Positions 49,078 through 61,922 of a stretch of 64,000 nucleotides of DNA are shown in pieces. Made by a program: the position numbers and the translations under genes. Every line of letters begins with the position of its first letter. The stretch's first letter is position 1. A model generated the notes under the pieces. It worked only from the letters and a program-made list of their open reading frames with translations, did no database searches and had not been told where the DNA came from. This DNA comes from Castor canadensis (Eukaryota > Chordata > Mammalia > Rodentia > Castoridae): NCBI RefSeq assembly GCF_047511655.1, contig NC_133394.1, positions 62,218,501 to 62,282,500 of the forward strand, written 5' to 3'.

Positions 49078-49172
49078 TTGCTTGCATTGCAGGGCTGATG
49101 ATCCAACCCAGGTCCTTGTGGATGCAGTTGACTACTGACCTACACCCTCAACCCTATAACATGAGTATTGTA

Positions 49173-49215
<43 letters not shown>

Positions 49216-49315
49216 CAGGATCTTGCTATGAACCTTAGGTTGGCGTGCACTTGCAATTCTCTTGCCTCTGTCTCTTGAGTACTTTTATACTTATGTGTCA
49301 CTGTACTGGGCTCTG
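49078..49315 (-). mobile_element. ID-like and B1 SINE sequence with (TG)n between (minus)
   Basis: Antisense ID-like sequence (gatgatccaacccaggtcct, actgacctacaccctcaacc) is followed by a (TG)n tract at 49176-49213. Antisense B1 sequence follows (caggatcttgctatgaacct, tcttgcctctgtctcttgag, tgtgtcactgtactgggctc). Either it is one composite element with an expanded linker, or two neighbouring SINEs. Confidence 0.7.
49176..49213. repeat. (TG)n microsatellite
   Basis: GT dinucleotide run inside the SINE pair. Confidence 0.95.
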
Positions 49316-49488
49316 TCATGTGAATTTTTGTAATATATATGCAATGTATATTGTGAAAATGTTAGCACAAAGTTATTTTATCAAAAAGAATCTACACAAG
49401 GTAAGTAAACATCTAGAAGTTATTTATTAACATTAGACAGCTGGAAAACTAAAACTTAAACTGCAATAAGATGTCATTGAAGAGGATC

Positions 49489-49497
49489 CAAGATGGC
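49489..49497 (+). promoter_or_regulatory. YY1-like motif at L1 5' end
   Basis: The 9-mer caagatggc lies near the first bases of the second full-length L1, at the same relative position as in the copy at 15.7 kb. Confidence 0.45.
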
Positions 49498-50745
49498 AAC
49501 AAGGGTACAGAAGCAGACAGGGTAAGCTCCATGAATAAAAAACCTTTCTGAAATGCTGGAGCCACACTTGGTGGAAATAAAGCACCAAGGAGAATCAAAA
49601 TTTTGACATCCTGAATCCCTAGCCTGTGGAAAGCTTCTCCATGCCACATTACACTGAGAAAACAGGTGGGCTGCCACCATTGCCAGACACCAGCTCCAAA
49701 CCTTCTTGGGAGACATTTGGCAGAACAAACAGGAGAGCACCAAGCATCATATGGTATTCCCCCAGCTACCTCTGGGATAAACCAGCATAGCCCCCTGGGC
49801 AGACTGACATCCCCACAAAAAAAATCCCTGAACAATAAACAACGAACTGAATAGTAGCACAAAACTGAAGGGGCAGGAACTCTGAAAGTGCACTGGAGAA
49901 GGGGGTAAGGGCAAGGAGCTGATCTCTGCATGAACTTTTAGTAAACAAATGACTGGAATGGCAGGCGGGCTGACAGTGGGTGGTAATAAGCCACTGCCTG
50001 AAATAGGGCAGGTAGCAGTCCAAAAAGTTCATCTCCTGAGCTAGTAAGCAACACTCAAAGCCAAATGGCTCTGCAAAATTGAAAAACAGACACCAAACCA
50101 TCACAACAGGCTGACAGAAGGGGGCCTGCTGACAGATCACTGACCTTGCCGCAGAGAAAGGGAGTGAGGCAAAGAAACAAGCCCCCAGTAAAAAAGCACA
50201 GCAAAAACCCAACTCCAGGCAGGACAGTTGGTGGGCTACAGAGCCGATTCCAGAACCTGAGGACAACATACAAACTTAAACTGCCACACCTCACTGAGGG
50301 AGGAGGTCAGCTGCCACTGAAAGACAGAAGAAAAAAAGAAAGTAAGAACACTACTGAACCATCTGACAAGACTACAACAGAGCTTTGTCTTAAATACCAA
50401 CACCAGGACTGGATGCTGGAGGAGTAACAGTAGAACTTAAACTAAGACTGAAATTCTTTTGTTCCTGAACCTGGAGTTTTTTTGTTGTTGTTTTGTTTCT
50501 TGTTTGTTTGTTCATCTGTTCCCATTGATTTCTTTTTCTTCTTTTTTTTTGGTGTTGTTAGTTTTATTATTGTGAATTATTTAACACTAAATTATACCCA
50601 GTCTAGGGACATAAATAGCACACACACACTTAGCTAAAAACCCAATACAGCCACAAAACAAAATTAAAACAAGGGAAAGAAAACAGGTGACTGAAACCAC
50701 AAACTAGCCTATCCAGAACATAGTTGCACAGTACCAAGTGGAGCA

Positions 50746-51860
50746 ATGGGAAGAAGAAAAAAGGATGGAAACCATTTTCCCTTCCAAAATAATTTAATAC
50801 AGGATTCAGAGGGAAAAGAAGAAAACAGATACCCAGTTCCAGACTGCAACAAAACAAAGATAAATGATGCCAAGGAACCCAATTATACCCACAAGAACAA
50901 CCTCAAAGAAGAAATCCTGCAAGTAAGCACTGAGAATTTCATGGAGATGTTACTAGACATGGTTAACCAAAACGTACAAGAGGCATTCAAGAAATTTTAA
51001 GACACCAAAAAGAAAGAATTTGAGAAGACACAAAACAAATAAATGAACTCATAGAAGCCCTAAATAAAAACCAAAGTGAAACAGAGAACACTATAAATAG
51101 AGAGATAAATGAATTAAAGATGAAACTAGACAATATTAAAGAGGAAGTAACCCATGATATGGAAAACCTCCAAAAAAAGAATGAAACAGAATCACAAAAT
51201 ACAATGGAAGGCCACTCCAGCAGATGAGAACAAGTGGAAGACAGAATCTCAGAACTTGAAGATAAAATGGAAATTAAAGGAAAAACTGAACAGTTATTAG
51301 TCAAACAACTCAAGATTTGCGAAAGGAATATGCAAGAACTCACCAACTCCATCAAAACACAAAACCTGAGAATGATGAGGATTGAAGAAGGAGAAGAGGT
51401 GCAAGCAAAAGGAATGCAGAACACATTCAACAAAATAATAGCAGAAAATTTCCCAAATCTAGAGGAAACAATGCAAATTCAGGTATAGGAAACCTCCAGG
51501 ACACCAAACAGACTTGACCAAAATAGAACTAACCCATGACATATTATCATTAAAACAACAAGCACAGAGAACAGAGAAAGAATATTGAAGGCTGTAAAAG
51601 AGAAAAAACAAATAACACACAAAGGTAAATCCATCAATATCACAGCAGATTTCTCAATGGAAACCTTAAAAACAAGAGGGCATGGAGTGAGGTACTCCGA
51701 GCACTGAATGAAAATAACATCAACCCTAGGATACTCTACCCAGCAAAACTAGCATTCAAAGTAGATGGAGCAATAAAAGTATTTCATAATAAGCAGAAAC
51801 TAAAACAATATATGACCACCAAGCCACCACTACAAAAGATTCTTCAAGGAATTCTGCACA
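50746..51860 (+). pseudogene. L1 ORF1p pseudogene, second copy
   Basis: The frame starts MGRRKKDGNHFPFQNNL at 50746 and is open for 84 codons, then breaks. The coiled-coil segment RISELEDKMEIKGKTEQ and the RRM-like LRMMRIEEGEE reappear at 51234-51488, followed by frame-shifted C-terminal remnants (about 51600-51860). It corresponds to ORF1 at 16968. Confidence 0.75.
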
Positions 51861-51989
51861 CAGAAAGTGAAAGCAAGCAAAACCATGAGAGGACAGGCAG
51901 TACCAAACCACAGGAGAAGAAAAGACAAGAAAGTAGAGAGTAACATTGATTCAGCTGCACACAATAAAATCCTTAACAAAAACAACTAA

Positions 51990-54900
51990 ATGACAGGAAT
52001 CACCACATACCTATCAATATTAACACTGAATGTTAATGGACTGAACTCCCCATCAAAATTCACTGTTTGGCAAACTGCAAACTGGATTACAAAGGAAGAT
52101 CCAACAGTCTGTTATTTACAGAAGACCCATCTCATTGACAGAAACAAGCACTGGCTGAGGGTGAAAGGCTGGAAGAAGTTTTACCAAGCCAATGGTCCCT
52201 GAAAACAGAAAACAGTAGCAATACTTATCTCAGATAAAGTAGACTTCAAACTTACATTGATCAAATGAGATAAAGAAAGACACTTTATACTAATAAAATG
52301 AGAAATACACCAAACGGAAATTTCAATTATCAACCTATATGCACCGAGTGTCAGAGCACCTAATTTCATCAAACATACTCTGCAGGACCTATAAGCATAT
52401 ATAGACTCCAACACAGTGGTAGTGGGAGACTTTAATACCCCCCCATCACCAAAAGATAGGTCATCCAAACAAAAAATCAATAAAGAAATCCTAGAATTAA
52501 ATCATACCACAGATTAAATGGACCTAGCCAATGTCTATAGAATATTGCATCCAACTTCCGTACAATATACATTCTTCTCAGCAGCCCATGGAACTTTCTC
52601 CAAAATTCATCATATCTTAGGGCACACAGGAAGCCTCAGCAAATATAAGAAAATAGAAATAATCCCATGCATTCTGTCTGATCATAACGCATTAAAACTA
52701 TAACTCAACAACAAAAACAACAGGAGAAAATACGTAAACAATTGGAAACTGAACAACACATTGCTCAATGATCAGTGGGTCATTGATGAAATAAAAAAGG
52801 AAATTAAAAGGTTCCTGGAAGTTTATGAAAATGAAAACATGACCTATCAGAACCTACGGGACACAGCAAAGGCATTCCTAAGAGGAAAGTTTATGGCCAT
52901 GAATGCATTTATTAAAAGGACAGAGAGATCTCAAATCAATGACCTAATGCTACATCTCAAACTCCTAGGAAAACAAGAACAAGCAAATCCCAAAACAAGC
53001 AGAAGGAGAGAAATAATTTTAAAAAGTGCTGAAATTAATGAAATAGAAACAACAACAACAAAAAAACCATACAAAGAATCAAGGAAACAAAAAAGCTGGT
53101 TCTTTGAAAAAATAAACAAGATTAACAGACTCCTGGCAAATCTGACTAAAATGAGGAGAGAAAAAACCCGAATCAGTAAAATCAGAAATGCAAAAAGGGA
53201 GATAACAACAAACAACATAGAAATCCAGGGAATCATCAGAGACTACTTTGAGAACCTATGTTCCAATAAACTTGAAAATATTGAAGAAATGAACAACTTT
53301 CTAGATAATTATGATGAACCAAAATTGAATGGAGAGGATATTAATCACCTGAATAAATGTATAACATGAAATGAAATTGAAGCAGCATAAAGAGTCTCCC
53401 AAAAAAGAAAAATCCTGATGAAGTCTCTGCCTAATTCTACCAGACCTTTAAAGAACTAATACCAACTCTCTTTAAACTCTTCTATGAAATAGAAAAGGAA
53501 GGAACACAGCCTCACTCATTTTATGAAGCCAGTATTACACTCATCCCAAAACCAGGCAAAGACACTTCCAAAAGGAGAACTATACGCCAATCTCCTTAAT
53601 GAACATCAATGCAAAATTTCTCAATAAAATAATGGCAAACTGAATTCAACAACACATCAGAAAGATCATTCACCATGACCAAGTCGGCTTCATCTCAGGG
53701 ATGCAGGGGTGGTTCAATATAAGCAAACCTATAAAAGTAATACAGCACATTAATAGAAGCAAAGACCAAAACCACTTGATCATCTCAGTAGATGCAGAAA
53801 AAGCTTTTGACAAGATTCAACACCACTTCATGTTAAAAACTTAAAGAAAACTAGGAATAGAAAGAATGTTCCCCAAAACTGTAAAGACTCCATATGAAAA
53901 ACCTATAGCCAACATCATACTTAACAGAGAAAACCTGAAACCATTTCCCCTAAAATAAGGAATGAGACAAGGGTGCCCACTATCCCCACTCCTATTCAAC
54001 ATAGTACTGGAATTCCTAGCCAGAGCAATTAGGCAAGAAGAAGAAATAAAAGGAATACAAATAGGTAAAAAAACTGTCAAAATATCCCTATTTGCAGATG
54101 ATATAATCCTATAATTTAAAGACCCAAAAATCTCTACCCAAAAACTCCTAAACACCATAAATAACTACAGCAAGGTGGCAGGATACAAAATCAACTTACA
54201 AAAATCATTAGCTTTTCTATACACCAACAATGAACAAACTGAGAGGGAATATGTAGAAACTAATCCATTTACAATTGCCTTAAAAAAAATCAAATACCTA
54301 GGAATAAACTTAACAAAGGATGTGAATGATTTCTACAAGGAGAAGTACAAATGCATGAAGAAAGAGAACGAGGAAGACTACAGAAGGTGACCCGTGCTCA
54401 TGGATTGATAGAATCAACACAGTAAAAATGGCTATACTACCAAAAGCAATCTACATGTTGAATGCAATTCCCATCAAAATCCCAATGACATTCATCACAG
54501 GGATTGAAAAATCTACCCTAAAGCTCATTTGGAAACACAAGAAACTGGGAATAGCCCAGGCAATACTCAGCAAAAAGAGCAATGCTGGAGGTATCATGAT
54601 ACCCGACTTCAAACTATATTGCAAAGCAATAGCAATAAAAACAGCATGGTACTGGCACAAAAACAGACATGAAGACCAGTGGAACAGAATTGAGGACCTG
54701 GATATGAACCCACACAGCTATGCCCACCTTAGTTTTGACCAAGGCACCAAAAACATATGATGGAGAAAAAACAGCCTCTTCAACAATGTTGTGGGGAAAA
54801 GTGGCTTTTTGCCTGCAAAAACTGAAACTAGATCCATGTTTATCACCCTGTACTAGTATCAACTCAAAATGGATCAAGGGCCTTAATATCAGACCCAAAA

Positions 54901-55800
54901 CTCTGAAGTTAGTACAGGAAAGAGCAGGGAATGCTCTGGAATTAATAGGCATAGGCAAGGACATCCTCAATAGAACTCCAGCAGCTCAGCAACTAAGAGA
55001 AAGAGTGGACAAATGGGACAAATTAAAAAGCTTCTGCACAACAAAAGAAATGGTCTCCAAACTGAAGAGACCACCCACAGAGTGGGAGAAAATATTTGCT
55101 AGGTATACATCAAACGAAGGACTGATAACCAGAATATATAGGGAGCTCAAATGACTAAACTCCCCCAAAATCAATGAACCAATAAAGATATGGGTAAATG
55201 AACAAAACAGAACTTTTTCAAAAGAAGAAATTTGAATGGCTAAACAACATATGAAAAACTGCTCACCATGTCTGGCCATAAAGGAAATGCAAATCAAAAC
55301 CACACTGATTCCACCTCACCCCTTTTAGAATAGCTATCATCAAAAATTCCACCAACAACAGGTGTTGGCAAGGATGTGGGGAAAAAGGAACCCTCATACA
55401 CTGCTGGTAGGAATGCAAGCTAGTCCAACCACTCTGGAAAACAATATGGAAACTTCTTAAAAAACTAAACAGAGATCTTCCATATGATCCAGCAATCCCA
55501 CTTCTAGGGATATACCCAAAGGAATGCGACACAGGTTACTTCAGAGGCATCTGCACACCTGTGTTTATTGCAGTGGTATTCACAATAGCCAAGTTATAAA
55601 CAGCCGAGATGTCCCATTACTGATGAATGGATTAAGAAAATGTCATATTTTTATACAATATTTTACTCAGCCATGAAGAAGAATGCAATCTTATCATTTG
55701 CCAGTAAATGAGTGGAACTGGAGAACATCATCTTGAGCAAGGTTAGCCAGGCTCAAAAAACCAAAAATAGTTATGTTCTCCCTCATATGTGGACTTTAGA
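51990..55800 (+). pseudogene. L1 ORF2p pseudogene, second copy
   Basis: The start matches the first copy (MTGITTYLSILTLNVNGLNS). Long open pieces remain, including the endonuclease-to-RT linker (52761-53369, 202 codons), RT fragments around 53790-54150 with MRQGCPLSP (about 53970) and FADDII (about 54095), thumb sequence at 54175, and C-terminal pieces at 54428-54760 and 54720-55154. Frameshifts and stops separate them, so it is inactive. Confidence 0.85.
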
Positions 55801-56164
55801 TCTAGGGCAAATGCAGCAATGTTGTTGAACTTGGTGCTAAGAGAAGAGCACATATGGGAGGAATGGGGATGGGTAGGAAACCCAAAACTTAAAAATGTTT
55901 GATGTCCCCACTGCAGAGGAGCTAGTACAGCAACCTTAAAACAATAGAGGTCAATATGGGAAGGTGGCTTTGAAGTAGTGAAGAGGTCAGGTAGAGAGGA
56001 ATCAATTCGCATTGTAATACATTTGTGCATGGAAGCAATGCTAGGAATCTCTCTATATAGCTATCCTTATCTCAACTAGCAAAAACACTATGTCTTTCTT
56101 ATTATTGCTTATGTCTTCTCTTGAACAAAATTGGAGAAAAGGGCAGAACAGCCTCTGCCTGGAA

Positions 56165-56211
56165 GCAAGGGGGGTGGTGGGGAGATGAAGGGGGTAGAGG
56201 GGGACAGGGGG
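56165..56211 (+). repeat. G-rich tract in L1 3' UTR, second copy
   Basis: At least four runs of three or more Gs occur on the sense strand within 50 bases, matching the tracts in the other L1 3' UTRs. Confidence 0.7.
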
Positions 56212-56316
56212 ATGAAATGGCCCAAACAATATATGCACATATGAATAAATGAATAAAGATGAAAAAATATTTAATATTCAAATAAATATATGTGACTTAT
56301 ACAAAAAAAGATGTCA

Positions 56317-57100
56317 ATATTTACCTACCAGAGTACCTAAAATAAAAAAATTGTGAAGCTCTCAAATTATAATATGATTTGAGACAAAGATTTGGGGAAT
56401 GGAATCATATTTTGTTGAGGGCTGTGTAGAATGGCATAGTCACTCTAAAAAAGCATTTTTGCAATTTCTTATAAGGTTACACATGCAATTACCATAGGAC
56501 ACATTGATTTCATTCTTGGGCATTTATTTTGGAAAAGTGAAAACTTTATGTTCACACAAAAACCCCTACATGAATGGACATAACAGCTTTATTCATAATA
56601 AGGAAAACCCGGAAAGAGCCCAGTTTTTCTTCAACAGGTGAATGGCAGAATGAGCTGTGGTGCACACCTCCTCAGTAATGCTTTTCATCAATTTAAAAGG
56701 AAATGTACTATTAATACTTACAGCATCCTGGGTCAATTTCCAGGGAATTACACTGAGTGAAAAAGTCAAGCCCCACAGGTTATACACTATATGATTCCAA
56801 ATTTAAAATTTTTGAAATTTAAAAATTTTAGAAAAAAAGAACAGAGTAGTGATTGGCAGGGGATAGTGACAATGAGGAGTGGGCAAAAGAGAAAGAATGT
56901 GCAAAATGAGGAGTACTTGTGATGAAATGGCTTAGTTTCTTCACTGTGCTGGTTAATATATGAACTACAAGTATGACAAAATAGTACTGAAATAAATCCA
57001 CAAACATACATTCAAATTAGTACAAATGAAACTGGCAAATCTGAATTAAGATGGGTGTATTGTATCAATATCAAAATTTTGGTTATGATGTTGTACTCTA
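56317..57100 (+). mobile_element. Ancient L1M remnant, right of the young L1
   Basis: It continues the host broken by the L1 at 49.5 kb. Sequence such as ttcacacaaaaacccctaca, tgaatggacataacagcttt, attcataataaggaaaaccc, gtagtgattggcaggggata and gatgaaatggcttagtttct follows the ORF2 end and 3' UTR of old mammalian L1M elements. Confidence 0.65.
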
Positions 57101-57149
57101 ACTTTCAAAATATTACTATTATGGTCCTGATATTATTAGAATACTCAAG

Positions 57150-57292
57150 TATGCCATGCAACAGAATGCTATTCAGCCACAGGGAGAATTGAATCCTGTC
57201 ACTTGTGACAACATGAAACTGGAATACACGTGAAATGAAATAAGCCAGGCAGAGCCAGGCATGACAAATAAGTCTCTGAAACATATCAAGTC
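57150..57292 (+). mobile_element. L1 ORF2 C-terminal fragment
   Basis: Pattern agaatgctattcagccacag, ttgaatcctgtcacttgtga, caacatgaaactggaataca, gaaataagccaggcagagcc matches the conserved end of L1 ORF2. Confidence 0.65.
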
Positions 57293-58289
57293 CCAATATG
57301 TATTAACAAATATCAGTCCATTTCTAACTTAGAAACTTAAATAACACAAAGGAAATGCTTTGAGATGATGGCTGTTATATTCAGAAAATTTAGAATAGTT
57401 TTATAATGGATATATGTAGAACAGGCTTTGTTTCCTACCTTGAGGGAATAGTTAAGAAAAGAAGTAATAGTCTGGATCCACCAGAGTCAGATCCCAGAAC
57501 TATTTTAACCTTGTCAAGTTTCTGTACTTTCTGTTGTTTGGTGCTTGGGGTAGACAGTAAGGGTTGGAGAGAACCAAAACGCAAACTTCTTGTTTGGTTC
57601 TCTTTCGCCAGCAGCCTCTGATCACACACATGCATTTCCTCCCTCCTTCAGCACACTGCAGTCAACCTGTAAGAATCAGCACCACTAATAGTCACAAACT
57701 GAGAAATCTGGGTCATGTTGGAGTTGATTTTTAAAGAAGAAGAAACTTTGGATTATATGTATGATTTAGGGGAGATGATTTAAAGAAAGGCAGGAATCCC
57801 AGAGACTATAAGATAAATAGATATAATTGATTATGCAAGATATCTTAAATGTATGACAAAACATAAAGTCATAAATAAAATCAGAATGTGCATAATAAAT
57901 TGGGAAAGAACATTTATAATACATGACACAAAAATAATTAATATCTATAATGTGCTTGCAAAGTAAGAAAAAGACAACCAAATAGAAAAGGTAGCAAAAA
58001 TATTGACAATTTATACAGCTGAAAAAGAGATTATGATTCCGCTATTATAGAAAAAGCATTTTTTTAAAAAAGCACTCCATGAGTGGTTTACGAAAATGGA
58101 GAGAAATGTGAAACTTGACCCCCTTGACAGGCTTTTTATATCAGTTATGAAAGGAATGAGTAGAGGGTCATGGGATGGAGGACCAGGAGTCCATGAAAAG
58201 TTTGGATAGAACTTTTAGGCATGTGTGTGGTCCCCTTGTGAACTACGGAAGTACAGACTAAACATGAATGTGCATCCTTGCTCTCATCC

Positions 58290-58864
58290 AAGCTCCATCA
58301 GCTCTCACCTGCTCTGCTGCAGGAAACTTCTCTCTGATTTCCCTCTTCCATCCTTGCCTCTGCACTCCATGTGCCACGTAGTGGCCAGAGAAATTCTTTG
58401 AGTTCAGTCAGGTCATGAGCCTCCCTGATCAGGCTTGTCTGCAGCTTTCCAGCTCACACAGAGCAAGAGCTCTGTCCCCTGTAACTTCTCTGCCTTCACA
58501 TCCTAAGACCCTCCCTTTTCCCTCAGGAACTCCAGCCTCACTGCTCTCCTTGCTATTTTCTAAACATCCTGAACAAGCTTTAGGTCTTGCTGCCCCCTTT
58601 GCTTAGACAGCCCCATCTTCCCACACTCACTTCCCCACCATTGCACAAATGACACCTCATCAGAGAGATTTCCCTGATGGACCTATTTAAAGTAATATCT
58701 TTATTCTCTAACATGTACACACTTTATTTTTCTGCATAGCATCTACTAACACCTGCCATATAACTAGACTTGAAGACTAGTGTTGAGAACATAGACTGTC
58801 ACATATAGGCACTCAAAAATTATTTGCTGAGTGATTAATGAACTAATGAATGAATGAATGAAAT
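58290..58864 (+). mobile_element. L2 LINE 3' end (plus)
   Basis: A relatively well-preserved L2: cctcactgctctccttgcta, ctaaacatcctgaacaagct, aaatgacacctcatcagaga, gatttccctgatggacctat, acatataggcactcaaaaat, and a terminal TGAA repeat (aatgaatgaatgaatga). The higher GC here comes from this repeat and not from a gene. Confidence 0.8.
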
Positions 58865-59143
58865 GTGTGGACAAGAATCGTCACCATAATATTACCAGTG
58901 AGTTGTTTTGGATACTTTTCATTTCTTCCTTATAATTTGCTCTATTGTTTGAAGAAGCTACAGACTTCTTCAATGTTTTATTCTTATTCAGAAATCAGAG
59001 GATTTGATGAGTCTGTGGTAAATTTATAGGAAGAAGGACTCTTAAAAATGCACAGACTGCTTTTCCTTTTCATCTCACAGATGTAGGATATTTATACTCT
59101 GAAACTTTTGATGATGAAGGAAAGAATTTAAGTATTCTTATTA

Positions 59144-59222
59144 GGACTGGGGACGTAGCTCAGAAATAGAGCACATGCTTAGCATATAGTAGGTTCTGGG
59201 TTTAATCCCTACTATCCAAGAA
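59144..59222 (+). mobile_element. ID SINE (plus)
   Basis: ID core aggactggggacgtagctca, gagcacatgcttagcatata, ctgggtttaatccctactat, with only a short tail. Confidence 0.8.
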
Positions 59223-59322
59223 TGCTTGTAGATATTCTGATGAAAGCATTAACAATGTTCTTAGATACAGTAAATTATTTAGCCCACTTACAACGTTATT
59301 TAGGATTTATAGCTATATAAGC

Positions 59323-59366
59323 TATTTATTTGGTTGGAAAAATCCATTTATTTGGTTGGAAAAATC
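59323..59366. repeat. 22-bp tandem duplication (two copies)
   Basis: The unit atttatttggttggaaaaat(cc) occurs twice head to tail without a mismatch. Confidence 0.9.
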
Positions 59367-59836
59367 CATTTCAACCATTTGATAGTTTTATCAAGCATCT
59401 TTCAGCATTTATATAAGAAGCAATGACAGCCTGCTCTTTTCCATTAATCAGAACATAAAAGCTTATTGAAAATGCACTTCTACACATGATAAGCCATTCA
59501 AAGCTAGCGTGCAGAACTACAATTAATGCTGTTAATAATGGCTTTCCAGGAAAAGAATTTAATGACTGTGCAGAATCAAGACATCCAAATAAAGTGTCAT
59601 TGTGTTTATTATTTCATTGTTTTCTTTGTCAGCATTTGAAAAACAGGCAGAAAAATTGGTCTTAATGTTAAATACTATTACCTTTAAAAGCACAACTCCA
59701 AAAAGATATTCATTCATTCCAATGTGCCACAATGTTCATTAAATGGAGTCCACAGGGAGGCAGGGACAGTATTTCAACTCAAGGTTTCTCTGTCTCTCTT
59801 ACTCCCTTCCTTCTTCTTCATATTCTTCTTGTTTTT

Positions 59837-59956
<120 letters not shown>

Positions 59957-60127
59957 TCTCTTCCTTGTTTTCCCTCCCCTGCCCACCTTTTTCTCTTTTC
60001 CTCCTTCCCTTCCTTCTACCTTGGGCTGCCAGAGAGAGGTATCAGGCCTTTCTTACACACTTATGTGTATCATTAATAACACTGTATGGATGTAGAGTAT
60101 AGATAGACAGACAAGGTTTGAGGCAGT

Positions 60128-60292
60128 GACAGTGGGCAAGGACTTACAATGTTCTAGGTGCAGAGCTAAGCCCATTATAAGTTCAATCTTGATGACTCTA
60201 TGCAACAATCCAAAGAAATAAGTACATTTTCTGGGAAAGGGAACCAAGGTACAAAACTGCCACTCAGGCAGAACCAGAACCCTACATGGTAG
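60128..60292 (-). mobile_element. MIR SINE fragment (minus)
   Basis: Antisense MIR outline: acaatgttctaggtgcagag, attataagttcaatcttgat, gaaataagtacattttctgg, aaaactgccactcaggcaga. Confidence 0.5.
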
Positions 60293-61014
60293 AAAAATCT
60301 CTGAGCCATGAATACTTAGCTTGAGATCTTGCTCTTCCAGTGGTCAGCAGTATGGTTCTGGGGAGTCATCCCACCTCTTCTAATCTCACTGCCCCCTTGA
60401 TAAAATTTTGAGTTCAGATTAGTCACCTGTGAAAACATTTTCTAGTTCTGATGTCATGTGATTATATGATTCCAATTTTAGCACCAGTAAATCCTCATAA
60501 TCTTACTACTCAAAGGTATGCTATCTTCTTGGATTTATAAGGTTTTTTTTTAACAGTGAATCCTGAATAATTCTTCATATATCTTGAAATAGGCAAAGTA
60601 CACTATGTGTAGTCATTAATAAATGACATGATTCATCACCAAGTGTTACCTTAGCTGGAGAGACAGGATGGAGTCTAGGTGTTTGTGGATCAGGTTGTCT
60701 TTCAAGACATTCTGAGTTTCCAATGGGTCAGGCTACTCATTAACAATAGATTAAAAAGTCTCTTGGAACATTAATAGCCTATGGAGTATGGTTTGGAAAA
60801 CATATCAATATTTGGCAATTTGATTTTAAATTATTTTTATAGGCATATATCTAAATAGTCATTACAGAAAATAAATTGCATTTACCTAATTCTTCATTTC
60901 ACTGAAATGTGTTGTTAATGAACAAAGGAAAAAATGACCCTTTTGGGAATATGCTGTAATAATAGCATGACATTTTCCTTTATTTCTAAACCACATAGAT
61001 GAACAAGAAGAAAA

Positions 61015-61922
61015 GAACAGAGAATACTTAAAACAATCAACAAAAACTTAAATGACTGAATATGTCCATACTTATCAATTACCAATCTGAAAGTAACTGG
61101 GTTAAATTCTCCAAATAAAAAATACAGGCTGATTATGTTAAAGAAAAAATTAGGCTTAGAAATATGCTGTCTATAGTTCACTTCAGTGTAAATACACATA
61201 GAATGAAAGTAAAGGAGGGAAAAAGGTATTCCATTCAAATGGAATCCAAAAGCAGTCAAGAGAAGCTGTAAAAGTATTAGATAAAGTAGACTTTAAAGGA
61301 AAATTTGTAAATGGAGACAAGAGAGTCACTGTATAATGATAAAAGCATCAATGAAATGAGAGAAAATAACAATTATAAGAGTGTATGCACACAGTGCTGA
61401 AGCAACCAAATTATATAAAACAAACATTATTGGATATAAAAGGGGACATGGACTCCAATATTAATAGTTGAGGACTTCAAAATTCCACTTTCAACAAAGA
61501 AAGATCAAATATCCAGATCAAAAAGTCAACAAAGAAATATCAGAGTTAATCAATATCAGGCTAAATTGACCTAATGGACATTTACAAAATATTTTAACTA
61601 AAGACTTAGAATATACATTCATTCTTCTCATCAGCACATAGGACATTCTCCAGAATATGTTAGGACACAAAACAAGTGTCAAATAACTCAAAGAAACTGA
61701 AATCATACTGAGCTAAAACTAGAAGTCAACAAGGAAAATCAGAAATGGTATGGCAAGTTAACAATGTACTCTTGAACCCCAATGGGTCAATAAAGAAATC
61801 AAAAGATAAAATTTAAAATTTCTTGAAAACAAAAAGAAAATGGAAACACAACCAATGCATGGAATATAGCAATATCAGTATAAAGAGGGAAGTTTTTACC
61901 AAGCAGTGCCTACATCCAAAAT
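61015..61922 (+). mobile_element. Old L1 ORF2, endonuclease part
   Basis: The start resembles the ORF2 N-terminus (MTEYVH at 61051 is homologous to MTGITAY). Pieces of the endonuclease domain and linker follow (cttctcatcagcacatagga; agagggaagtttttaccaag). Frequent stops show it is an old copy. It breaks off at about 61922. Confidence 0.65.

Larger units (their letters stand above)
47400..49080 (+). mobile_element. Ancient L1 (L1M/HAL1-like) remnant, left of the young L1
   Basis: The left part resembles ORF1-end and linker sequence of old L1s (gtgcaattagaatttcataa, aagaagtaattgcaaaattg, ggcaaaaattgaaaagctta). From about 48040 it follows ORF2 RT-C and C-terminal sequence (cagcccagaaataaaccaat, caaattgtgctggaataatt, gtttgtcaattccttaaaaa). 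Stops abound. Two SINEs and the full-length L1 at 49.5 kb are inserted in it, and related sequence continues after 56317. Confidence 0.6.
49482..56307 (+). mobile_element. Full-length L1 LINE (inactive), second copy
   Basis: It is collinear with the L1 at 15.7 kb from the first bases (gaggatccaagatggc) through 5' UTR, ORF1, ORF2, G-rich 3' UTR and an AATAAA-containing end. The 9-mer aagatgtca at 49468-49476 recurs at 56308-56316, after a second A-run, and defines the insertion. The sequence between the first A-rich end (about 56262) and the second A-run (56303-56309) may be a 3' transduction. ORF1 and ORF2 are broken. Confidence 0.92.

Noticed and set aside
58415-58606. Locally GC-richer plus-strand frame of 63 codons as a possible exon
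   Set aside because: The stretch follows the L2 3' end consensus through to the terminal TGAA repeat.
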